Assembly (NCBI GenBank): GCA_002405445.1
Contig: DHLV01000094.1
Span: 1 to 9,190 of the forward strand
Source: Flammeovirgaceae bacterium UBA4659
Lineage (GTDB): Bacteria; Bacteroidota; Bacteroidia; Cytophagales; Cyclobacteriaceae
Reading direction: 5' to 3'
DNA length: 9,190 nucleotides
The position numbers were made by a program, and so were the translations under genes. Positions 1 through 6,002 of the stretch are shown in pieces. Positions within the stretch are counted from its first letter, which is position 1. Each line of letters opens with the position of its first letter. Below the pieces are notes generated by a model that saw only the letters and a list, made by a program, of their open reading frames with translations, did not search any database and had not been told where the DNA came from.

Positions 1-490
1 GGACATTGTCGGCAATCAGCCAGCCGCTCGGGCGTACTTTGTCAAATACCATGTCGTAATAGAGGCTGTAGTGTTGTTTATCTGCATCGATAAAGACAAG
101 GTCAAAAATATCGTTCAATGTTGGTATCACGCTGGCTGCATCGCCAATGCGGTAGTCGATCATGATTCCGAAAGGCGACTGTCTAAAATAACCACGAACC
201 CTCTGCTCCAACTCCTCATTGATGTCGATCGTAACGATTTTTCCGTCATCGCACAGGCCCTCCGCCATGCAAAGTGCAGAGTAGCCGGTGTAGGTGCCAA
301 TCTCCAGAATTCGCTGGGGCTGCAACATGCGGCTGACCATTGCCAAAAAACGGCCTTGCAAATGCCCGGATACCATCCGTGGCATCAACACTTCCGCGTG
401 CGTGTCGCGATTGATTTTTTTTAAGAGATCGGATTCCCCGGTTGAGTGGGCCAGGCAGTACTGCTCAATATCCGGTGATATCAACTCCAT
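1..490 (-). CDS. SAM-dependent class I O-methyltransferase (3' end outside window)
   Basis: The frame opens at the ATG at 490 and stays open to the left edge, giving 163 residues; relatives are usually about 210-220 aa, so roughly 50 C-terminal residues are missing. Seen: a SAM-binding motif I EIGTYTGYSA (residues 63-72), an acidic strand TIDINEELE (88-95), VFIDADK (132-138) and ADNV (160-163). In the caffeoyl-CoA/catechol O-methyltransferase family the IDADK aspartate and the later DN pair bind the divalent metal, and here they correspond to D135 and D161/N162. The segment MPRMVSGHLQGRFLAM (36-51) matches the conserved N-terminal substrate-side helix. It is expected to be a cytoplasmic enzyme that methylates a small hydroxylated substrate; the substrate cannot be named. 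It starts 8 bases after the stop of the upstream hydrolase gene, so it is probably co-transcribed with it. The start is supported by that spacing and by the typical family N-terminus. The family call is firm and the substrate unknown. Confidence 0.9.
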   Translation of the reverse strand, partial: MELISPDIEQYCLAHSTGESDLLKKINRDTHAEVLMPRMVSGHLQGRFLAMVSRMLQPQRILEIGTYTGYSALCMAEGLCDDGKIVTIDINEELEQRVRGYFRQSPFGIMIDYRIGDAASVIPTLNDIFDLVFIDADKQHYSLYYDMVFDKVRPSGWLIADNV

Positions 491-498
491 ATCGGATA

Positions 499-2406
499 TT
501 ATTTTTTTGTATCGAGTGTGGCGTGCAACCGCTGACCACCGCCAATTTCTACTACTGACGAGCCATAGACCCTGATGGTAGATTTTGTAAAGTCGCTATC
601 GTTTGCCTTGTAGATGTTGTCCACATACTTCTGCGGATTGCGGTCGATGTAAGGAAACCAGGTGCTGTGAATTTGAACCATTACCCGATGCCCTTTCTTA
701 AATGTGTGCAAGATGTCTTGCAGTTTTACATTCACGTCTGTGATTTGGTTCGGCACAAATGGCTCTGGCTTTTCAAAGCTGTTGCGAAAACGGCCACGGA
801 AAGTCTCGTGCCTTACCAGTTGCTGGTATCCTGCCATCACAATGTTGTTCGGATTGTGCTTCGGGTCGTTGGGCGCGTTGTCAGGATAAACATCGATCAG
901 CTTCACAATAAAATCTGCATCCGTTCCCGTCATTGATACCTTGAGTTTTGCCAGTATCTCACCGGCCAAAGTCACGTCTTGGGTGAGCACATTCGTCTCA
1001 AAAGTGATGACATCCGGCCTGCGCGATGCCTCGCGCTGATCGTCCGTCATGAACCTGCGAGGTGTAAACACCAGCCCCTCTGTTTGGGATGTATACGGAA
1101 CGGGTTTTGCGGGGTCGCTGACGTACTCAAATACGACATCGGGTGCGGTCGGTTGATTGAGGGAGAGCTTCCCGTTTTCGCCCAAGTACAGCTTCATGGG
1201 TAAGATTTCCCTGGGTGGCCATTCGGCAAACTGTTTCCACGTTTTCAATCCACAATCGTACATGTAGGCCTCGGGCAATGATGGGGCAGTACCGTCTTTG
1301 AGCACGGAGTTAAAAAATCTGCGTTCTATTTCACGCTGGTAAAAGGTTGAGATGCTGTCGCCAAAATAGATATGATTGACCTGCTGGTAGCCTCGTTCGC
1401 GCGCCCAGTCACCATGGCTCCACGGGCCCATGACAATGGTGTTGTAGGTTCCGGGGCTCGAACTCTCGATTCGTTTGTAAATATTAAGCGGCCCGTAAAG
1501 GTCCTCGGCATCATACCAGCCGCCTACCGTCATTACGGCATGCTTCACGTTGGTGAGGTGGGGCAGCAGGTTTCGCTTCTGCCAGAAGTCATCGTAGTTG
1601 GGGTGGTCGATGATTTGCTTCCAAAAAAAATTGTCACCGTGGTACTTTTCAGTCGCATTCCGCAGCGCGCCAATGCGCAGGTTGAAGTCATAACCGTCTT
1701 TTGGCTGTTGGGTGTAAAAACGGGCTAGCTTGTCATCATACCAACTTTTGGTGGTGGGTTGATCGTGTTGGTACCCAAATACCGCAAGAGCGGCCAGGTA
1801 GCTTTGCAAAAAAGCCCCCTGGTGGTGAAAGTCATCAAAAAAGAAATCTGAGATGGGTGCCTGCGGAGATGATGCCTTCAACGCGGGATGTGCATCGGGG
1901 ATGGCTGCAGCGGTGTAAAATCCGGGATACGAAATGCCCCATTGTCCTACCCTGCCATTATTGTTTTTCAAGTTTTTGATCAGCCAGTCGATGGTGTCCC
2001 AAGTATCAGAGGCTTCATCAATGGCCGCTTTGTTCTTGCGGTCATTACCGGGGATGTTGGGTCGCATGTTATCAAACTCTCCCTCGCTCATCCAACGGCC
2101 GCGCACATCCTGATATACAAAAATGTATCCATCCTTCATCAGGTAAGGAGACGGGCCCAGCGTGCGCTCCATCCGATTGGGGCCATAGGGCTCAACGCTG
2201 TAGCACGTGCGCTGCATTAATATCGGGTATGTCTTCGTTTTGTCTTTGGGCAAATAGACTGTCGTGAATAACCTGATGCCATCGCGCATCGGAATTTGGA
2301 CCTCCGTTTTTTCGTAGTGCTGTTGCACATAAACAGAATCAGGCATTTGGGCAAATGCTGCCCCCGATGACACGGCCGCCACCGCAACGAAGATGATTAT
2401 TTTCAT
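499..2406 (-). CDS. Secreted CocE/NonD family hydrolase, alpha-amino acid ester hydrolase-like (peptidase S15 fold)
   Basis: This 635-aa protein opens with a Sec signal peptide (MKIIIFVAVAAVSSGAAFAQ, cleavage near residue 20), which is why I take the ATG at 2406; the TTG at 2463 lies inside the promoter. Domains in order are an alpha/beta-hydrolase core with a helical cap (about 30-400) and a C-terminal jelly-roll (about 465-630). Seen: YQDVRGR (98-104); nucleophile motif GISYPGF (157-163, Ser159); GGWYDAEDLYG (295-305, Asp299); GPWSHGDW (327-334, His331). The 32-residue Asp-to-His spacing is about that of known alpha-amino acid ester hydrolases. Glu301 and Asp302, plus Asp192 in a DD pair about 33 residues after the nucleophile, fit the family's carboxylate cluster that binds the substrate alpha-amino group. 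It probably hydrolyses esters or amides of alpha-amino acids, including beta-lactam side chains in characterised relatives, in the periplasm or outside the cell. A cocaine-esterase-like or glutaryl-acylase activity is the alternative. It is followed after 8 bases by the O-methyltransferase gene. Confidence 0.9.
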   Translation of the reverse strand: MKIIIFVAVAAVSSGAAFAQMPDSVYVQQHYEKTEVQIPMRDGIRLFTTVYLPKDKTKTYPILMQRTCYSVEPYGPNRMERTLGPSPYLMKDGYIFVYQDVRGRWMSEGEFDNMRPNIPGNDRKNKAAIDEASDTWDTIDWLIKNLKNNNGRVGQWGISYPGFYTAAAIPDAHPALKASSPQAPISDFFFDDFHHQGAFLQSYLAALAVFGYQHDQPTTKSWYDDKLARFYTQQPKDGYDFNLRIGALRNATEKYHGDNFFWKQIIDHPNYDDFWQKRNLLPHLTNVKHAVMTVGGWYDAEDLYGPLNIYKRIESSSPGTYNTIVMGPWSHGDWARERGYQQVNHIYFGDSISTFYQREIERRFFNSVLKDGTAPSLPEAYMYDCGLKTWKQFAEWPPREILPMKLYLGENGKLSLNQPTAPDVVFEYVSDPAKPVPYTSQTEGLVFTPRRFMTDDQREASRRPDVITFETNVLTQDVTLAGEILAKLKVSMTGTDADFIVKLIDVYPDNAPNDPKHNPNNIVMAGYQQLVRHETFRGRFRNSFEKPEPFVPNQITDVNVKLQDILHTFKKGHRVMVQIHSTWFPYIDRNPQKYVDNIYKANDSDFTKSTIRVYGSSVVEIGGGQRLHATLDTKK

Positions 2407-2432
2407 AGGCAGATCTTTTTTCAGTGATCGCA

Positions 2433-2463
2433 CGAATGTAACGATATGTGTTGCCATCGGCAA
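2433..2463 (-). promoter_or_regulatory. Bacteroidota-type promoter for the hydrolase/O-methyltransferase pair
   Basis: Read on the minus strand, TTG (2463-2461) is followed by 20 bases and then TACATTCG (2440-2433). This differs at one position from the Bacteroidota pattern TTG-N(17-23)-TAnnTTTG. A transcript would begin near 2426, leaving a leader of about 20 bases before the ATG at 2406. The placement argues against the upstream TTG at 2463 as a translation start. Prediction by eye only. Confidence 0.5.
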
Positions 2464-2464
2464 C
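2450..2464. repeat. Perfect inverted repeat over the -33 box (possible operator)
   Basis: GTTGCC-ATC-GGCAAC is a perfect 6+3+6 palindrome in the divergent intergenic region. It covers the putative -33 element of the leftward promoter, a position where a bound repressor would block transcription. It lies about 40 bases upstream of the rightward -7 box. No regulator is encoded nearby, so the operator role is inference; a short palindrome can also occur by chance. Confidence 0.4.
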
Positions 2465-2485
2465 TGGATTTCCCTGAAGCAGTGC

Positions 2486-2513
2486 TTTCAAATCACCGAA
2501 TCAATTACCTTTG
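2486..2513 (+). promoter_or_regulatory. Promoter of the PhoD-like gene, close to leaderless
   Basis: TACCTTTG (2506-2513) matches the Bacteroidota -7 consensus TAnnTTTG exactly. The -33 element is poor; TTTC at 2486-2489 with a 16-base spacer is the best candidate. Transcription would start about 5-7 bases after the box, near 2518-2520, so the ATG at 2523 would have almost no 5' leader. Confidence 0.5.
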
Positions 2514-2522
2514 CCACCAACA

Positions 2523-3542
2523 ATGAAAAAAGCTGTAGTTACCTGGATCACTACTTTTTTGAGCGTTGCGGTATTTGCTCAAGCCGACCTGTTAACGGTT
2601 GCTTTCGGATCGTGCAACGACCAGAACAGGCCCCAGGAGATGTGGCAGGTGCTCAGCGCACAACACCCTGACGTTTGGATTTGGGGTGGTGACAATATTT
2701 ACGCTGACATCAAGAATCCGGGGGCGCGCGCTGCCCTCTATCGCCAGCAAAAATCAAATCAACATTACCAGCAATTGATGAAAACGTGCGAGATAACAGG
2801 TACCTGGGATGACCACGACTACGGGGTAAATGACGGAGGCAAGTATTACCATCTGAAGTCAGAAGCAAAGCGCCTGGCGGTGGATTTTCTTGGTTTCCAA
2901 GCCAATCACCCGGTGTGGCAGCACGAAGGCATCTACAACTCCCAAGAGTACGGAAAAGGCGAAAAGAAAGTGAAAGTCATCAACCTGGATACCCGTACAT
3001 TCCGCGACACGGTTTATCGGGAGAATTACATTGATTCAACCACCAACAGGCAACTGTATCGGATGGTGCCCAATGTAACGGGCGACATGCTGGGGGAACA
3101 ACAGTGGGCATGGCTTGAGGCAGAGCTGAAGAATACAGCAGCACAAGTCGTGATTATCAACTCCAGTGTGCAAGTGCTGCCATCTCAACATCGGTTTGAA
3201 AAATGGGCCAATCTGCCGAGAGCCAAAGCGCGATTATTGAAATTGATCAGCGACAGCCGGAAAAATGTGATCATCATCAGCGGTGATCGCCACATCGCTG
3301 AATTCTCGAAATTCGTTCTTCCCGGTGGCAGGGTACTTTTTGAGTTTACATCCAGTGGCCTTACCCACACCTGGGCCGACCCGTGGGAAGAAGCAAATGA
3401 CTACCGCGTGGGGCCGCTGGTCATCGAAAAGAACTTTGGCATTATTGAAATACGCTGGCAAAACGAACGTCCACACATCACCCTCAAGGTGATGGGGCTT
3501 GGCCAAAAAGTGTTTAACGAAGTGTCTTTTTCCCTGCCATAA
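2523..3542 (+). CDS. Secreted PhoD-like metallophosphatase
   Basis: This 339-aa protein starts with a Sec signal peptide (MKKAVVTWITTFLSVAVFAQ); I choose the ATG at 2523 over the in-frame TTG at 2511 because it gives a clean signal peptide and the TTG lies inside the -7 box. Metal-site motifs of the PhoD family appear in order: FGSC (28-31), GGDNIYAD (55-62), TWDDHDYGVND (94-104), LDTR (155-158), NSSVQ (213-217) and SGDRHIAE (253-260). GEQQWAWLEAEL (191-202) is also typical. It is expected to be a periplasmic or secreted phosphomonoesterase or phosphodiesterase using a bimetal centre. Bacillus PhoD is about 580 aa, has an N-terminal beta domain and is exported by Tat; this protein lacks that domain and shows no twin-arginine signal, so it belongs to the short PhoD-like subgroup. 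It is divergent from the hydrolase gene and followed by an independent promoter. Substrate and physiological role (for example phosphate scavenging) are not shown. Confidence 0.92.
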   Translation: MKKAVVTWITTFLSVAVFAQADLLTVAFGSCNDQNRPQEMWQVLSAQHPDVWIWGGDNIYADIKNPGARAALYRQQKSNQHYQQLMKTCEITGTWDDHDYGVNDGGKYYHLKSEAKRLAVDFLGFQANHPVWQHEGIYNSQEYGKGEKKVKVINLDTRTFRDTVYRENYIDSTTNRQLYRMVPNVTGDMLGEQQWAWLEAELKNTAAQVVIINSSVQVLPSQHRFEKWANLPRAKARLLKLISDSRKNVIIISGDRHIAEFSKFVLPGGRVLFEFTSSGLTHTWADPWEEANDYRVGPLVIEKNFGIIEIRWQNERPHITLKVMGLGQKVFNEVSFSLP

Positions 3543-3603
3543 GGCGAACTAAAATTTCTTCTTTTTTTCGGCCAAGTGGCTGTGCGGTATTGCCGAGAAG
3601 ACA

Positions 3604-3611
3604 TACCTTTG
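3604..3611 (+). promoter_or_regulatory. -7 box upstream of the fasciclin lipoprotein gene
   Basis: A second exact TACCTTTG sits 22 bases before the ATG at 3634. A start about 6 bases downstream leaves a leader of about 16 bases. I see no good TTG at the expected -33 distance; the TTG at 3590-3592 is too close, with an 11-base gap. The preceding gap (3543-3603) has a T-rich run at 3562-3568 but no convincing hairpin, so read-through from the PhoD-like gene remains possible. Confidence 0.45.
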
Positions 3612-3633
3612 CACCCTAAAATTCAATTTAACT

Positions 3634-4221
3634 ATGAAAACCCAAAAATCACTTCTTTTAGTAGGAATTTTTGCGGCCTTTGCAATCCTCGTTACAAGCT
3701 GTGGCGATGGTGGCAAAGCTGCCAAGGAAAAAGCCAAGCAAGATTCAACTCGCAAAGCTGATTCAGTTGCTCGCGAGAAGGCCAAGGCCGACTCAATCGC
3801 TGCTCTCCCCAAGTCAATTGCAGAAACTGCCATTAACACACCCAACCTAAGCACTTTGGTGGCCGCATTGCAAGCTGGCGAGTTGGTTGATGTAATGAAA
3901 GGAACTGATGCGCTGACCGTTTTTGCACCGACCAACGATGCATTTGCAGCCATTCAATCTACTGTTGACATGCTTTTGAAAGCTGAAAATAAATCAAAGT
4001 TGCAAAATGTGCTGAAGTACCACGTAGTGGCGGGCACAGTAAAAGCGGCTGATTTGAAAGATGGCCAGGAGTTGACTACCCTCCAGGGCGAAAAAATCAA
4101 AGTACAACTGAAAGACGGAAAAGTATTTGTAGGCGGTGCCGAAGTTACCAACCCGGATGTTGCTGTAAACAACGGAGTGGTGCACATGACCAATAAGGTA
4201 TTGGTTCCAAAGAAGATGTAA
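3634..4221 (+). CDS. Fasciclin (FAS1) domain lipoprotein
   Basis: This 195-aa protein has a lipoprotein signal peptide ending in VTSC, with lipidated Cys23. A charged, probably extended or helical linker (24-58) follows, with repeated Asp-Ser pairs at 37, 43 and 53 in KADS-like units. A single FAS1 domain fills about 60-192. Seen are the H1-type motif TVFAPTNDAF (95-104), the central KYHVV (128-132) and the H2-type GVVHMTNKVLVP (181-192), all hallmarks of FAS1. FAS1 domains mediate adhesion or protein-protein contacts rather than catalysis, so a role in cell-surface or matrix contact is likely. The linker would hold the domain away from the membrane. No acidic surface-export signal follows the cysteine (CGDGG), so which membrane face it occupies is open. 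It has its own -7 box and terminator and is probably monocistronic. Confidence 0.93.
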   Translation: MKTQKSLLLVGIFAAFAILVTSCGDGGKAAKEKAKQDSTRKADSVAREKAKADSIAALPKSIAETAINTPNLSTLVAALQAGELVDVMKGTDALTVFAPTNDAFAAIQSTVDMLLKAENKSKLQNVLKYHVVAGTVKAADLKDGQELTTLQGEKIKVQLKDGKVFVGGAEVTNPDVAVNNGVVHMTNKVLVPKKM

Positions 4222-4247
4222 TCCTTCCCATTACAGGTTATTGAAAG

Positions 4248-4275
4248 AAGGCTGCCGAAGGGTGGCCTTTTTTTT
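4248..4275 (+). terminator. Rho-independent terminator after the fasciclin gene
   Basis: A nine-pair stem (4248-4256 with 4261-4269, including two G-T wobbles) closes a four-base loop, GAAG. A run of eight T residues (4268-4275) begins inside the 3' arm. It lies 27 bases after the stop codon at 4221 and separates the fasciclin unit from the permease operon. Confidence 0.85.
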
Positions 4276-4639
4276 CCGTCAGCAAGGCAGGTCCAAAGCA
4301 AACACTCACATCGCCTGGTGCACAGCGGTGCGCTCAAGCATTCATCCAAACATATTTTTACTTCACTGATCAACGGGTCCTCATGTTGACGGGGCTTATG
4401 ATTGCCTTCGAATCAAATTACCAGATCGCAGATAAATAATTTTTCTTGAAGAAATGTTCAAGTACCGGGGCGCTATGCAACGCAGATTGTGAAGCCTGTG
4501 CAGAGTGGGATTCAGTGGCAAAAAATCCAACGCGGCAGAACGGCCAAAGCCACTCGCAATTCACGGGAGGGGCTTTTGACAAAATTTCGCGTAATGACGT
4601 GGGTAAAAATCTCCGGAAGAGTCCACCTCACTTATTTTG

Positions 4640-4656
4640 TTTGCCCATTCGGCAAA
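4640..4656. repeat. Perfect inverted repeat upstream of the permease gene (possible operator)
   Basis: TTTGCC-CATTC-GGCAAA is a perfect 6+5+6 palindrome ending 33 bases before the permease ATG. Its arms resemble those at 2450-2464 (TTGCC and GGCAA), but the centre is two bases longer. It could be a regulator site near the operon promoter or a short leader hairpin; without a mapped promoter the two cannot be told apart. Confidence 0.4.
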
Positions 4657-4672
4657 TAATCTTCAACTTTCC

Positions 4673-4686
4673 CGCTTGTAAAAGCG
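4673..4686 (+). other. Small hairpin directly before the permease start codon
   Basis: CGCTT (4673-4677) pairs with AAGCG (4682-4686) around the loop GTAA and ends three bases before the ATG at 4690. If transcribed, it would fold in the ribosome-entry zone and could damp translation. At five pairs the stem is marginal, so this is suggestive only. Confidence 0.3.
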
Positions 4687-4689
4687 CGC

Positions 4690-5994
4690 ATGTCAGAAAA
4701 AAACAAATACACGTTAAGCGTGGGCATTACTTTGGTGATAGCCAATATGATCGGCACTGGTGTGTTCACCTCGTTGGGCTACCAGGTAGGTCCACTCCCA
4801 TCGGGTTTTGCGATTCTGCTATTGTGGGCAGTGGGCGGGGTAGTTGCGTTGTCAGGGGCGTTCACGTATGCAGAAATATCAACTACGCTAAAAAAATCCG
4901 GGGGTGAGTATTTATACCTCGGCAAAATTTTTCACCCCGCATTGGGTTTTGTCAGCGGATGGATGAGCCTACTGGTTGGTTTCGCTGGCGCCATTTCGGC
5001 AGTTGCTATTGCCATTGCCGAGTATTCTTCTTCGCTGCTTAACATCAACGGAAAAATAATCGCTGTTGCAGCCATCGTATTGGTTTCCGGTATTCATTGG
5101 TTTGGGGTAAAAACCGGTGGCAGGGCCCAGAATATCTTAACGGGTACCAAGCTACTACTCATTGTATTTTTCTGCATCGCACCGTTTTTTATTGCAGGGC
5201 CAAAGTCTGAGATCAGTTTTTTACCTCAATCGGGGGACTGGGCATTGATTACCAGCGCAAGCTTTGCTATTTCACTTGTGTTTGTGGTTTACGCTTACAC
5301 AGGATGGAATGCGGCCGCCTATATCGCAGGCAACTTAGAGAATCCCGCCAAGAATCTACCCAAGTCGCTCATCATCGGCACGTTGGTGGTAGTTGTTGTC
5401 TATTTATCGCTCAATGCCATGTTTTTGTATACCGCCAGTTTTGACGAACTGAATGGCAAGAATGATATCGGAAATGTAGTGGCTGTAAAACTGATGGGTA
5501 CTGAAATTGGCTCTGTGTTTTCAGGGATATTCAGCATCGCTTTGCTCTCCACGCTTAGCGCCATGACCATTGCCGGGCCCCGTGTTTTGGAAGCAATGGG
5601 TGACGACTATCCGAAACTCAAAACCTTTGCCGCCAAAAACAAATATGATATGCCCTACTTGGCAATACTGGCACAAGCAGCCTGGTCAATTTTTTTGGTA
5701 CTCGTTAGTTCATTCAAAGAAATCATTCAATATATATCGGTGAGTCTTTCTATTTTTTCGATGTTAACCGTATTGGGGATATTTGTTTTACGCCAGCAGT
5801 ATAGTTTGGAGCAGCGCCCGTTTCGTGTTCCGTTTTACCCTTTTCCACCCATCATATTTACGGTCTGCACTATTTGGATGATTTATTACGTGACGGTGAA
5901 TGACTACAAAGTCATCCTCTATTCGCTGGGCACCGTCATTCCCGGATTAATCGTTTATTTTGCTGTCGCTGAACCAAAACAACCTGAACTATAA
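4690..5994 (+). CDS. APC-superfamily amino acid permease
   Basis: This 434-aa, strongly hydrophobic protein has about 12 predicted membrane segments and lies in the inner membrane. Seen: the TM1 unwound-helix motif IGTGVF (21-26; GSGIF-like in the family); AEISTTLKKSGGEYLYL (61-77), matching the SGGEYxYL signature after TM2; YTGWNAAAYIAGNLENPAKNLPKS (203-226), matching the conserved GWN...NPxxNLP block of TM6 and its loop; and RPFRVPFYP (376-384) before the last helices. This pattern fits the LAT/APC branch (TC 2.A.3), whose members carry amino acids by exchange or proton symport; specificity cannot be read here. The length is typical and the start is the first ATG of the domain. It is the first gene of a four-gene operon, followed after 8 bases by an unknown lipoprotein, which suggests that the imported or exchanged compound relates to the downstream enzymes. 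Confidence 0.94.
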   Translation: MSEKNKYTLSVGITLVIANMIGTGVFTSLGYQVGPLPSGFAILLLWAVGGVVALSGAFTYAEISTTLKKSGGEYLYLGKIFHPALGFVSGWMSLLVGFAGAISAVAIAIAEYSSSLLNINGKIIAVAAIVLVSGIHWFGVKTGGRAQNILTGTKLLLIVFFCIAPFFIAGPKSEISFLPQSGDWALITSASFAISLVFVVYAYTGWNAAAYIAGNLENPAKNLPKSLIIGTLVVVVVYLSLNAMFLYTASFDELNGKNDIGNVVAVKLMGTEIGSVFSGIFSIALLSTLSAMTIAGPRVLEAMGDDYPKLKTFAAKNKYDMPYLAILAQAAWSIFLVLVSSFKEIIQYISVSLSIFSMLTVLGIFVLRQQYSLEQRPFRVPFYPFPPIIFTVCTIWMIYYVTVNDYKVILYSLGTVIPGLIVYFAVAEPKQPEL

Positions 5995-6002
5995 ATACTG
6001 AA

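Larger units (their letters stand above)
4276..4689. other. Gene-free intergenic region upstream of the permease operon
   Basis: About 410 bases without a credible gene. Contents seen: an 18-codon open frame ATG 4383 to TAA 4439 with no supporting signal; a perfect 13-base palindrome TTTCTT-G-AAGAAA (4442-4454); a possible weak hairpin pairing CAAAGCC (4545-4551) with GGCTTTTG (4571-4578); and two small inverted repeats just before the permease gene. A frame from a TTG at 4446 runs into the permease gene and is treated as spurious. I found no clear TAnnTTTG box; TAATCTTC at 4657-4664 is a poor match. The region may hold a long leader, an unrecognised small RNA or a gene remnant. No tRNA or known riboswitch was recognised. 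Confidence 0.6.

Noticed and set aside
71..575. Plus-strand frames over the left edge
   Set aside because: They lie opposite the O-methyltransferase, whose motifs are unambiguous on the minus strand.
1219..1230. CCATTCGGCAAA shared with the palindrome region at 4646-4656
   Set aside because: The copy is inside the hydrolase coding region, lacks the other arm, and a 12-base match is expected by chance in a window of this size.
2407..2463. N-terminal extension of the hydrolase from the TTG at 2463
   Set aside because: The extension would place 19 residues before a complete signal peptide, and it overlaps the predicted promoter.
3551..3569. T-rich run after the PhoD-like gene as a terminator
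   Set aside because: There is a T tract, but no stable GC-containing stem precedes it.
3549..4373. Two minus-strand frames of 134 and 139 codons opposite the fasciclin gene
   Set aside because: They are antisense to a clear FAS1 lipoprotein gene, and their translations look like complements of its codons. No domain or promoter supports them.
4386..4420. TTCGAAT sequence resembling a tRNA T-loop
   Set aside because: The flanking bases do not pair as a T-stem, and no acceptor or anticodon arm fits around it.
4383..4439. 18-codon open frame after the terminator
   Set aside because: No promoter, leader or compositional support was seen, and chance frames of this length are common.
4446..4907. 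Open frame of 153 codons from a TTG, with a Cys-rich start (CNADCEAC)
   Set aside because: It overlaps the permease gene by more than 200 bases in another frame, and the overlapping part is a shadow of that gene. The upstream part lacks a start signal.
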